From contig JAJRXN010000402.1 of NCBI GenBank assembly GCA_024276295.1, positions 1 to 5,562 of the forward strand: DNA of 5,562 nucleotides. The letters run 5' to 3'. Numbering within the stretch: position 1 is the first letter of the stretch; each line of letters opens with the position of its first letter. The DNA comes from Acidobacteriota bacterium. GTDB taxonomy: Bacteria > Acidobacteriota > Polarisedimenticolia > J045. The notes below the pieces were generated by a model. It was not told where the DNA came from and searched no databases. It saw nothing but the letters and a program-made list of their open reading frames with translations. A program made the translations under genes and the position numbers. Of the stretch, positions 1-5,066 are shown one piece after another.

Positions 1-82
1 CCATCTGCCAGAGCTGGGCCTCGTAGCCGACGTTGGCGGACGTGGCGGCCGACTTGCCCGTGTTCTTCTTTCGTTTCGCCAA
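1..82 (-). CDS. hsdM: Type I restriction-modification DNA methyltransferase subunit M, N-terminal fragment
   Basis: Only the first 27 codons are present; the gene leaves the window at position 1. The translation starts as a lysine/arginine-rich tail (AKRKKNTGKSAATSA) followed by NVGYEAQLWQM, which I recognise as the conserved start of HsdM proteins (usually NVGYEAELW-MADALRG). HsdM provides the SAM-dependent adenine methylation activity of type I R-M complexes and works with HsdS and HsdR. The start is a TTG at 80-82. An in-frame TAG lies two codons upstream, so nothing longer is possible, and the next ATG is codon 27, after the conserved block. An AGAGG ribosome binding site at 89-93 sits 6 nt from the TTG. 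The start lies 44 nt beyond the R' core of the attC-like site, so the gene is either in the next cassette or in flanking DNA. Assignment rests on a short but distinctive motif. Confidence 0.82.
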   Translation of the reverse strand, partial: MAKRKKNTGKSAATSANVGYEAQLWQM

Positions 83-87
83 TGGCT

Positions 88-94
88 ACCTCTT
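88..94 (-). promoter_or_regulatory. Ribosome binding site deciding the TTG start of hsdM
   Basis: On the minus strand this reads AAGAGGT and lies 5-6 nt before the TTG codon at 80-82. It matters because TTG is a rare start and the spacing supports it over any downstream ATG. Confidence 0.6.
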
Positions 95-126
95 CCGATC
101 GCTTCCCTGGGGCGGTGCTTTGGGGC

Positions 127-192
127 GTCTAACATCCTGCCCATAAGCTGCGGGCGCCGAAGGCGACCGCCAGCTTCATGGGGTGGTTAGAC
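127..192 (-). other. attC: attC recombination site (integron cassette 59-base-element type), 66 bp
   Basis: The site is bounded by perfectly inverted 7-bp cores, GTCTAAC at 127-133 and GTTAGAC at 186-192 (plus strand), which fit the RYYYAAC / GTTRRRY R-box consensus. Inside, CCCATAAGCTG (140-150) pairs with CAGCTTCATGGG (171-182), leaving C177 as a single unpaired base. This is the pattern of attC L''/L' arms with an extrahelical base. The centre (150-170) folds further: GCGG/CCGC, one mismatch, CGCC/GGCG and a 3-nt loop. Known attC sites carry the extra base in the L'' arm, which puts the R''-L''-L'-R' order on the minus strand, the same direction as the upstream gene. That gene's TAA stop lies within the R'' core, as is common in gene cassettes. 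The length is within the family range of roughly 57-141 bp. Function as a substrate for IntI is inferred from structure only. Confidence 0.85.
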
Positions 193-852
193 ATCCCCGG
201 CGCTCTCATGGTTTCGCAACGTGGCCACGGCCTCTTGGGTGGCGCCGTCCCCGTCGCCCTTCTGCTTCACATGCCGTCGGTAGATGGAAAGAACGAACTG
301 AGACTGTTGCGCTCCTTTCACCCAAGAGAGGGCTATCAGAGTCAAGCTCACGACGAGCGAGCCGAGGGCTAGCGCCACGGAGCGAGCCTCGCCATCCTCT
401 CCAACAGCAGAGGCCACAAGCAGCAGAGCAGCGACAAGACCTGAGCTACCAAGGGTTGAACCTATATGCTTGAGCGAAACGATTCGGTTCCACTGAGTAT
501 AGTCGCGGTCACTCGCGATTGTCGTGAACAGGTCTTGCGCCTTGGTAAACTCCGCGGAGTCGATTTGAGACCAGTCGGTGCGGACGAACTGTCGGTAGAG
601 GCTCTGCACCACCCGCCCCGGGGTGACGACCGGCGCGGTTGTGACGATCCGCGTCAAAGACAGGCCATCCTGGATCGCATACCCGATGCCATATGCAATG
701 CCGGCCGCAAGGAGCGACATCGCCGTCGAAGGACTTTGCGGAATTGGAACATCAAAGAGGAAGCAGAAGGAGAGGCCGACGGTGCCTCCCCCGACCACGT
801 AGAGGAGGTCTCTCGTGATGAAGTCCTTAAGCGTCTCTATGAGCTTGTCCAC
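187..852 (-). CDS. Cassette-encoded predicted membrane protein of unknown function (221 aa)
   Basis: I do not recognise a family. The protein begins MDKLIETLKDFI, a short amphipathic segment, followed by about four hydrophobic stretches near residues 17-36, 44-62, 134-152 and 157-177. Between the two pairs is a soluble segment (about 63-133) containing VTPGRVVQSLYRQFV and a charged DSAEFTKAQDLF run; the C-terminal tail (about 178-221) is polar. This suggests an inner-membrane protein with a cytoplasmic or periplasmic middle domain; topology is not resolved. The start is GTG at 850-852, the first start codon after an in-frame TAG at 880-882, with AGGAGA at 865-870 at a somewhat long 12-nt spacing. 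The TAA stop (187-189) lies in the attC R'' core. The minus frame is preferred over the overlapping plus-strand frame (466-984) because it gives a coherent hydrophobic pattern and fits the cassette layout. Position beside hsdM makes a role in defence possible but unproven. Confidence 0.75.
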   Translation of the reverse strand: MDKLIETLKDFITRDLLYVVGGGTVGLSFCFLFDVPIPQSPSTAMSLLAAGIAYGIGYAIQDGLSLTRIVTTAPVVTPGRVVQSLYRQFVRTDWSQIDSAEFTKAQDLFTTIASDRDYTQWNRIVSLKHIGSTLGSSGLVAALLLVASAVGEDGEARSVALALGSLVVSLTLIALSWVKGAQQSQFVLSIYRRHVKQKGDGDGATQEAVATLRNHESAGDV

Positions 853-864
853 AGTTGTCGCCGA

Positions 865-870
865 TCTCCT
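865..870 (-). promoter_or_regulatory. Probable ribosome binding site of the cassette gene
   Basis: The minus strand reads AGGAGA here, inside the cassette, 12 nt before the GTG start at 850-852. Spacing is longer than optimal, so the site is plausible rather than certain. Confidence 0.4.
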
Positions 871-877
871 GAAGGAT

Positions 878-884
878 GTCTAAC
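878..884 (-). other. Upstream cassette junction, isolated R' core (GTTAGAC)
   Basis: This 7-mer is identical to the R' core of the attC at 127-133 and lies 25 nt before the cassette gene. It is the expected left boundary of the cassette. Searching the next 200 nt on its upstream side, I find no RYYYAAC partner (nearest imperfect candidates: minus-strand CTTCAAC at 980-986 and GCCGAAC at 911-917) and no matching L-box arms. It therefore does not belong to an obvious attC. Confidence 0.6.
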
Positions 885-892
885 CCGAATTC

Positions 893-996
893 GGCCGGTC
901 TCCGCAGGAGGTTCGGCTGCGAAGTCCTGGCCCCCCGAGGATCCCTGCGGTCCAGGACTCTACATCGGAACAGGTCGCGGTTGAAGCAGATCGGCC
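893..996. repeat. Nested inverted repeats forming a possible multi-stem structure
   Basis: An outer stem pairs GGCCGGTCT (893-901) with AGATCGGCC (988-996). It encloses hairpin CGCAG/CTGCG (903-907 with 917-921) and hairpin AGTCCTGG/CCAGGACT (923-930 with 952-959, 21-nt loop). In a plus-strand RNA the outer stem is 9 bp with one G-U pair; in the minus-strand RNA that pair becomes an A-C mismatch, a weak hint for the plus strand. It could be a structured RNA, a folded recombination site, or chance in GC-rich DNA. Confidence 0.35.
957..985 (-). promoter_or_regulatory. Weak candidate promoter facing the cassette
   Basis: On the minus strand TTCAAC (980-985) and TAGAGT (957-962) are separated by 17 nt. 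They match 3/6 and 4/6 of the sigma-70 consensus boxes. The position, about 73 nt before the cassette junction, would suit a Pc-like promoter driving the cassette gene. Matches this weak occur by chance. Confidence 0.25.
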
Positions 997-1009
997 GGCC
1001 CTGGCGCCG

Positions 1010-1045
1010 CCCGGCGAACGCTTTGCAGGTTTGCGTTTCGCCGGG
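1010..1045. repeat. Perfect 9-bp inverted repeat extended by 3 bp
   Basis: CCCGGCGAA (1010-1018) pairs with TTCGCCGGG (1037-1045). The stem continues as CGC/GCG (1019-1021 with 1033-1035) after one bulged T, leaving an 11-nt AT-richer loop. On the plus strand it is followed by only three T, and on the minus strand by none. It could be a terminator of unusual form, a protein-binding site or a repeat element. Confidence 0.45.
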
Positions 1046-1154
1046 TTTCTGCCGCCGCAACCGGCATCGGGGCCCGCGACTGGCTCTCGGATGGGCGCTT
1101 CCCGAGGACCGGAGATCGGGTGAACGGTCTGTGGGGTGGTAATCCCGGGATCGT

Positions 1155-1180
1155 GACGCGACCCGGCGTGGGATCGCGTC
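1155..1180 (-). terminator. Candidate transcription terminator hairpin of the era operon
   Basis: GACGCGACCC (1155-1164) pairs with GGG (1170-1172) and TCGCGTC (1174-1180). This makes a 10-bp GC-rich stem with one bulged A and a 5-nt loop, about 90 nt downstream of the era stop. No T tract follows on the minus strand, so it is not a classical intrinsic terminator. GC-rich genomes often use such hairpins or Rho. Confidence 0.35.
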
Positions 1181-1268
1181 GCGGTGGAGGGGTCGCGGTC
1201 GATGGCCGGTCGCGGCTCGCGGCGACCCTGCAAGTGCGCCGCGCGCATGGAGGGGGCGCCGCCGGAGG

Positions 1269-2210
1269 TCACGACGACGTGGGGTTGCCGGGGTAGAGGC
1301 CGAGGTCGCGCAGGAGGCCGGGGCGGTTGCGCCAGTCCTCGCGGACCTTGACCCACAGGCCGAGGAAGACCTTGCGGCCCCAGCGGAACTCGAGTTCCTC
1401 GCGGGCCAGCGTGCCGACGCGCTTGAGGCGTTCGCCGCGCCTGCCGATCACGATCCCCTTCTGCGTCGGCCGTTCGACGAAGATCGTCGCGACGACCTCC
1501 GCGAGACCGTCCTCGCGCACGTCGAGCGAGTCGACCTTGACCGCGATCACGTGCGGGACCTCCTGGCGCAGCTCGCGAAGCAGCTTTTCGCGGACGATCT
1601 CCTCGACCAGACGGCGCTCGTCCTGGTCGGTGCGGTAATCCTCAGGAAAGTGCGGCGGCCCCGGCGGCAGATGCCCGATGATCACGTCGAGCAGCCGGTC
1701 GCAGTTCTCGCCGGTCTCGGCCGAGATCGGCACCGCTTCGTGGCAGCCCCAGCCTGTGACGACTTCCTCGATCATCGGCAGCACCTTGCCGCGGTTGATC
1801 AGGTCGATCTTGTTCAGCACGGCGATCACCGGCTTGCGCCGGCTGCGCAGGTCGAGGTCCTCGGCGACCCGCCGGTCGCCGGAGCCCAGCCCGGCCGCGG
1901 CGTCGACGACCAGCAGCACGACGTCCGCCTCGTCGGCCACCTGCCGCGCACGCTCGACCAGCAGCTCGCCGAGCCGGTGCTGCGGGCGGTGGAAGCCCGG
2001 GCTGTCGAGAAACGCGACCTGCGCGTCGCTGCGGGTCAGCACGGCCAGGATCCGGTGCCGCGTCGTCTGCGCCACCGGCGAGACGATCGCCATCTTGGTG
2101 CCGATCAGCCGGTTGAGCAGCGTGCTCTTGCCGACGTTGGTCCGTCCGACCAGCGCCGCGAACCCGAACCGGTGCCCGTCGTCGCGTCGCACCTGCCCGT
2201 CCATGCTCAC
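1269..2210 (-). CDS. era: GTPase Era, 16S rRNA-binding ribosome assembly factor (313 aa)
   Basis: Era binds the 3' end of 16S rRNA and acts as a checkpoint in 30S maturation, at the ribosome and inner face of the membrane. The GTPase motifs are in order: G1 GRTNVGKS (22-29), switch I AQTTR (47-51), G3 DSPG (69-72, the usual Thr replaced by Ser), G4 NKID (133-136), G5 SAE (163-165). The Era linker FPEDYRTDQDERRLVEEI (about 188-205) follows, then a KH domain with GIVIGRRGERLK (252-263), then the C-terminal segment ending VKVREDW. Length is normal for the family. The GTG start at 2208-2210 overlaps the upstream TGA (GTGA). An ATG two codons later (2202-2204) is an equally good start: AAGGGG at 2215-2220 is 4 nt from the GTG and 10 nt from the ATG. 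TGA stop at 1269-1271. Confidence 0.97.
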   Translation of the reverse strand: MSMDGQVRRDDGHRFGFAALVGRTNVGKSTLLNRLIGTKMAIVSPVAQTTRHRILAVLTRSDAQVAFLDSPGFHRPQHRLGELLVERARQVADEADVVLLVVDAAAGLGSGDRRVAEDLDLRSRRKPVIAVLNKIDLINRGKVLPMIEEVVTGWGCHEAVPISAETGENCDRLLDVIIGHLPPGPPHFPEDYRTDQDERRLVEEIVREKLLRELRQEVPHVIAVKVDSLDVREDGLAEVVATIFVERPTQKGIVIGRRGERLKRVGTLAREELEFRWGRKVFLGLWVKVREDWRNRPGLLRDLGLYPGNPTSS

Positions 2211-3463
2211 TCGTCCCCTTCGGACACCGCCGGCGCCTTCGCCCGGCGCACCGCGCGCACCCGCGCCACCCGCCGGCCGCGCATCTGCGTGACCTCCAGT
2301 TCGAGGTCCGGCTCGACGCGCACGCGGTCCCCCCGGCGCGGCAGCCGGCCGAGCCGCGAGAACAGCAGCCCGCCGACGGTCTCGACCCCTTCGTCCGGCA
2401 GCTCGATCCCGAGCAGCCCCTCGAAGTCCTCGGTCGTCATCAGGCCGTCGACCGAATACTCCCCCTCGCGACGCTGTTCGACCGCCTCTTCCGGCGCCTC
2501 GTGCTCGTCACGGATCTCGCCGACGATCTCCTCGACCAGGTCCTCGACGGTCACGACGCCGGCCGTCCCACCGTACTCGTCGACGACGATCGCGAGCTGC
2601 TGCCGTTCGCGCTGGAGTTCCCGCAGCAGGTCGAGTCCGCGCTTGGTCTCCGGCACCAGCAGCACGGGGCGCATGATCTCGCGCACCGGCCGGCTGCGCT
2701 CGCCGCCGAGCAGGCACGGCAGGATGTCGCGCACCGAGACGACGCCGACCATGTGGTCGAGATCCTCCTCGTAGACCGGCAGCCGGGAGTGCATCGACTC
2801 GATCATCACCCGCGCCGCCTGCTCGCAGTCCGCGTCGGCCTCGACCGCCGACAGGTCGGTCCGCGGCGTCATCGCCTCGCGGGCGATCAGGTTGCCGAGA
2901 TCGACGATCTCGCGCACCAGCGCCCCCTCGTCGCGCTCGAACAGCCCCCCCTCCTCGCCGTCGCGGATCAGCTCCTCGATCTGCTCCTCGCGCCAGTACT
3001 CGTCGACCTCGGCCGGCTCACGCGGCCCCGCCTCCCCCGCCTCGTGCAGCGCCGCGACCGGCGCCGTCAGCCACGCCAGCGACCGGTCGAGCAGACGCAG
3101 TCCCGGCACCGCCAGGCGCAGGATCCGCTCTGCCGCCCAGGCGGGCAGCGCGTCCTCGAGCAACCGGCCGGCGATCGCGACCGTGACGCCGGCGAGCAGC
3201 GCGCCGAGCACCGGTCGCGGCGCGAGCACGGCGGCGCAGACCGGGACGGCGATCAGCGCGAGCTGGCGCACGAACTGCGCGGCGATCCACGGCCGCGCGC
3301 CCGGATCGAACGGCGCGCCGAGGCCCTGCTCGTCGGTGATGCGCGCCGCAGCCAGTCTTCCTGCGACCTGCCGCGCTCCGATGACCACGCACAACAGCCA
3401 GTACGTGACCGTCGCCAGCGCGAGCGCGACGCTCCACGCGACCGTCGCCACCACGCCGCTCAT
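2207..3463 (-). CDS. CorC/HlyC-family membrane protein: CNNM-like transmembrane domain, CBS pair, CorC_HlyC domain (418 aa)
   Basis: Members of this family are linked to Mg2+/Co2+ efflux or resistance; the exact substrate is not shown by sequence. The N-terminus is hydrophobic, with segments at about 6-30, 60-81 and 84-105, and looks like a divergent CNNM/DUF21 membrane region. The signature linker RREEQIEELI-type segment appears as WREEQIEELIRDGEEGGLF (157-175). Two CBS domains follow, at about 195-250 (AREAMTPRTDL...MVGVVSVRDIL) and 260-318 (VREIM...IVVDEYGGTAGVVTVEDLVEEIVGEI). The transporter-associated CorC_HlyC domain (about 335-406, EYSVDGLM...ETVGGLL) closes the protein. The ATG start at 3461-3463 overlaps the ybeY TGA as ATGA, with GGAG (3471-3474) 7 nt upstream. 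The open frame extends 79 codons further upstream, but that part overlaps ybeY and is low-complexity. Neighbour position between ybeY and era is common in bacteria. Confidence 0.92.
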   Translation of the reverse strand: MSGVVATVAWSVALALATVTYWLLCVVIGARQVAGRLAAARITDEQGLGAPFDPGARPWIAAQFVRQLALIAVPVCAAVLAPRPVLGALLAGVTVAIAGRLLEDALPAWAAERILRLAVPGLRLLDRSLAWLTAPVAALHEAGEAGPREPAEVDEYWREEQIEELIRDGEEGGLFERDEGALVREIVDLGNLIAREAMTPRTDLSAVEADADCEQAARVMIESMHSRLPVYEEDLDHMVGVVSVRDILPCLLGGERSRPVREIMRPVLLVPETKRGLDLLRELQRERQQLAIVVDEYGGTAGVVTVEDLVEEIVGEIRDEHEAPEEAVEQRREGEYSVDGLMTTEDFEGLLGIELPDEGVETVGGLLFSRLGRLPRRGDRVRVEPDLELEVTQMRGRRVARVRAVRRAKAPAVSEGDE

Positions 3464-3903
3464 CGCGCCGCTCCGGCCGGCGCCAGCAGCCGGCGCCGCA
3501 GCCGGCGCTCGAGCGCCTCCATCTCGCCGTGATCCGTCTCGTGATCCCAGCCGAGCAGATGCAGCAGCCCGTGCAGCGCCAGAAGCGCCGCCTCGCGCTC
3601 CGGCGGATGGCGGCGGCGGCGCGCCTGCTCGACCGTCACCGGCCAGCAGATCGCGATGTCGCCGACGTGCCGGCGCCCATCGGGAGCGGTCGCGTCGCAC
3701 GGAAACGACAGCACGTCGGTCGGCGCGTCACGGCCCCGCCAGCGCGCGTTGAGGTCACGCATCGCATCGGCGTCGACGAACCGCACCACCACGTCGCCCG
3801 CGCCGACCTCCAGCTCGCGTCCCGCAGCGCGCAGCACGGCGCGCACGGCGCTGCGCGCAATGGCCGGCACGGGCTCTCCGCCCGGATCGATCACCACCCT
3901 CAC
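3460..3903 (-). CDS. ybeY: YbeY endoribonuclease, 16S rRNA maturation and ribosome quality control (147 aa)
   Basis: YbeY is a single-strand-specific, zinc-dependent RNase that acts in 16S rRNA 3'-end maturation and in 70S quality control, in the cytoplasm. The zinc-binding signature HGLLHLLGWDH (111-121, His111, His115, His121) is intact. Also present are the family blocks PTDVLSFP (61-68) and GDIAI (81-85), and the N-terminal strand VVVRFVDADAMRDLNARWRG. Length is typical. The GTG start at 3901-3903 overlaps the phoH TGA (GTGA), with GGGAG (3909-3913) 5 nt upstream. Two further GTG codons at positions 3 and 4 could also be used. The stop overlaps the start of the CBS protein, so translational coupling is likely along the operon. 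The open frame extends far upstream in the same phase, but that part is antiparallel-phase shadow of phoH. Confidence 0.95.
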   Translation of the reverse strand: MRVVIDPGGEPVPAIARSAVRAVLRAAGRELEVGAGDVVVRFVDADAMRDLNARWRGRDAPTDVLSFPCDATAPDGRRHVGDIAICWPVTVEQARRRRHPPEREAALLALHGLLHLLGWDHETDHGEMEALERRLRRRLLAPAGAAR

Positions 3904-4952
3904 GGCGACTCCCGCCCGTCCGGCGGCTCGCCTGCGGCGTCGCTCCGGCGCGCCGCGGCCTCCTCGTGAGACTCGTAGGCGCGCACGATCCGCTGGACGA
4001 GTTCGTGCCGGACCACGTCGTGCTTGTCGAACTCGACGACGGCGATCCCGCGCACCCCCTCGACGATCCGCCGTGCGTGGATCACCCCCGACTGCCGGCC
4101 CGGCGGCAGGTCGATCTGCGTCACGTCGCCGGTGACGATCGCCTTCGAGCCCTCGCCGATGCGGGTCAGGGACATCTTCATCTGTTCGGGCGTCGTGTTC
4201 TGCGCCTCGTCGAGGATGATGAAGCTCTCGTTGAGCGTCCGGCCGCGCATGAACGCCAGCGGGGCGATCTCGACGATCCCCTGCTCGATCATCCGGGCGA
4301 CCTTCTCCGGCCCGAGGATGTCGTACAGCGCGTCGTAGAGCGGGCGCAGGTACGGGTTGATCTTCTGCGCGAGATCGCCCGGCAGGAAACCGAGCCGCTC
4401 GCCGGCCTCGACCGCCGGCCGGCACAGCACGATCCGCCGCACCCGCTCTTCGGCCAGCGCCTCGGCGGCCAGCGCCACCGCGAGGTACGTCTTGCCGGTC
4501 CCCGCGGGGCCGATCGCGAACACGAGGTCGTGCCGGCGCGCCAGCTCGAGGTACTGCCGCTGGCGCTCGGTGCGCGGCACGACCCGGCGCCGACCGGGCC
4601 CGGCGACGCGCCCCTCGACGAAGTGCCGGGCCAGCGGTACCTCCGGCGCCTCGCGGACCAGCCTGCAGGCCAGCGCGACGTCGCGCGCCCGCAGCCGGTA
4701 GCCGCGGTCGCACAGCTCGGCGAGCTGCTCGAGCAGCGCGGTGGCGGCGGCGGCCGGCGCCGCCTCGCCCTCGACGAGGAACGTCCCCTCCCGCGCCGTC
4801 AGCCGGACGCCGAACGTCCGCTCGATCTGCCGGAGATTGGCGTCCCGCTCGCCGACGATGGCTCGGAACGCCGTGCCCGAGACGGCGACGCCGCGAGGCG
4901 CGGAACGGCCGGGCACGGGGTCAGTCACGACGGGTCTTGGGGACGGCTGCAC
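3900..4952 (-). CDS. ybeZ: PhoH-family ATPase (YbeZ), partner of YbeY (350 aa)
   Basis: PhoH/YbeZ proteins are cytoplasmic P-loop ATPases of the helicase superfamily 1-like fold that associate with YbeY in rRNA processing. The N-terminal 28-75 region (GERDANLRQIERTFGVRLTAREG) is the KH-like/PhoH N-terminal domain. The Walker A motif GPAGTGKT is at 148-155, followed by RPAVEAGERLGFLPGD (178-193). Walker B FIILDEAQN is at 244-252, then the VTGD sensor block (273-276) and DVVRHELV (312-319). The C-terminal tail of about 25 residues is polar and variable. The GTG at 4950-4952 is the first usable start in frame, but it has no clear ribosome binding site. GTG codons at 4926-4928 and 4914-4916 are alternatives that would still keep the conserved domains. 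First gene of the four-gene operon. Confidence 0.93.
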   Translation of the reverse strand: MQPSPRPVVTDPVPGRSAPRGVAVSGTAFRAIVGERDANLRQIERTFGVRLTAREGTFLVEGEAAPAAAATALLEQLAELCDRGYRLRARDVALACRLVREAPEVPLARHFVEGRVAGPGRRRVVPRTERQRQYLELARRHDLVFAIGPAGTGKTYLAVALAAEALAEERVRRIVLCRPAVEAGERLGFLPGDLAQKINPYLRPLYDALYDILGPEKVARMIEQGIVEIAPLAFMRGRTLNESFIILDEAQNTTPEQMKMSLTRIGEGSKAIVTGDVTQIDLPPGRQSGVIHARRIVEGVRGIAVVEFDKHDVVRHELVQRIVRAYESHEEAAARRSDAAGEPPDGRESP

Positions 4953-5066
4953 GCATCGCGGAGCCCATCTGACGGGGTCGTCCTCCCGGTCCGCGGCACG
5001 GCGCGGACCGCCGCCGGCAACGTATCACCCTCCCGAGCGGCCCTGCAAGCCGGGTCACCGCGCCAC
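4953..5066 (-). promoter_or_regulatory. aspS-phoH intergenic region with candidate operon promoter
   Basis: On the minus strand TTGCAG (5043-5048) and TACGTT (5019-5024) are separated by 18 nt. A TG dinucleotide one base before the -10 box gives an extended -10 (TGATACGTT). Predicted transcription would start near 5012. This is the most AT-containing spot in an otherwise GC-rich gap and fits a promoter for phoH-ybeY-CBS-era; sigma specificity is not known. Confidence 0.4.
4987..5010. repeat. Perfect 9-bp inverted repeat in the phoH leader
   Basis: CGGTCCGCG (4987-4995) pairs with CGCGGACCG (5002-5010) around a 6-nt loop. It lies just downstream of the candidate -10 box, at the predicted transcript start. 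No T tract follows on the minus strand, so a plain terminator for aspS is less likely than an operator or a 5' leader hairpin, though a Rho-independent role cannot be excluded. Confidence 0.5.

Larger units (their letters stand above)
133..883 (-). mobile_element. Integron-type gene cassette (about 751 bp, one gene plus attC)
   Basis: Minus-strand R' cores GTTAGAC occur at 878-884 and 127-133. With IntI cleavage after the first G of each, the excisable unit runs from T883 to G133 and contains one gene (187-852) followed by its attC. The gene fills nearly the whole unit: about 25 nt precede the start codon and the stop is inside R''. This compact layout is typical of cassettes. Base composition is lower in GC than the adjoining operon, which fits a separate origin. 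The downstream R' is in a full attC hairpin, but the upstream core has no recognisable attC partner. It may therefore be an attI-like or secondary site, or the remains of a preceding attC. No integrase gene is in the window. Confidence 0.7.
853..1268. other. 416-nt intergenic region between era and the cassette gene, rich in inverted repeats
   Basis: Short open frames cross this stretch on both strands, but none has a convincing domain or composition, so I see no supported gene. It contains the cassette junction (878-884), a palindrome CCGAATTCGG (885-894), a multi-stem arrangement (893-996), a 9-bp inverted repeat with a further 3 bp (1010-1045), and a 10-bp hairpin (1155-1180). This is the transition from core operon to accessory DNA. 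Confidence 0.6.

Noticed and set aside
127..192. Simple rho-independent terminator for the cassette gene
   Set aside because: There is no T tract on either side. The ends match the integron R-core consensus and the stem has the single extra base typical of attC, which a terminator does not require.
466..984. Plus-strand open frame opposite the cassette gene
   Set aside because: It has no hydrophobic or domain pattern and crosses the cassette junction. The minus-strand frame gives a coherent membrane protein ending in the attC R'' core.
878..986. A second, 109-bp attC ending in the upstream GTTAGAC, using CTTCAAC as R''
   Set aside because: CTTCAAC violates the first R position, does not pair with GTTAGAC, and the inner arms are not complementary.
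827..1060. Minus-strand 77-codon frame overlapping the start of the cassette gene
   Set aside because: Composition is Arg-rich and irregular, it spans the recombination core and inverted repeats, and it has no recognisable domain. I could not support it as a gene.
880..1060. tRNA gene in the intergenic region as an integration target
   Set aside because: Stems are present, but there is no T-loop consensus, acceptor/CCA end or cloverleaf arrangement on either strand.
1551..2774. Long plus-strand open frame (407 codons) across era and the CBS gene
   Set aside because: It is antisense to two clear genes, and its translation is low-complexity Arg/Ser/Asp-rich with no domain. Long antisense frames are expected in very GC-rich DNA.
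2501..3532. Long plus-strand open frame (343 codons) antisense to the CBS gene and ybeY
   Set aside because: The translation is rich in Arg/His/Asp/Gln without recognisable motifs, while the minus strand encodes full conserved domains.
3464..3700. N-terminal extension of the CBS protein by 79 residues
   Set aside because: The extension lies inside ybeY in another frame and is Ala/Arg/Pro low-complexity. The ATG at 3461-3463 has a good ribosome binding site and the ATGA overlap.
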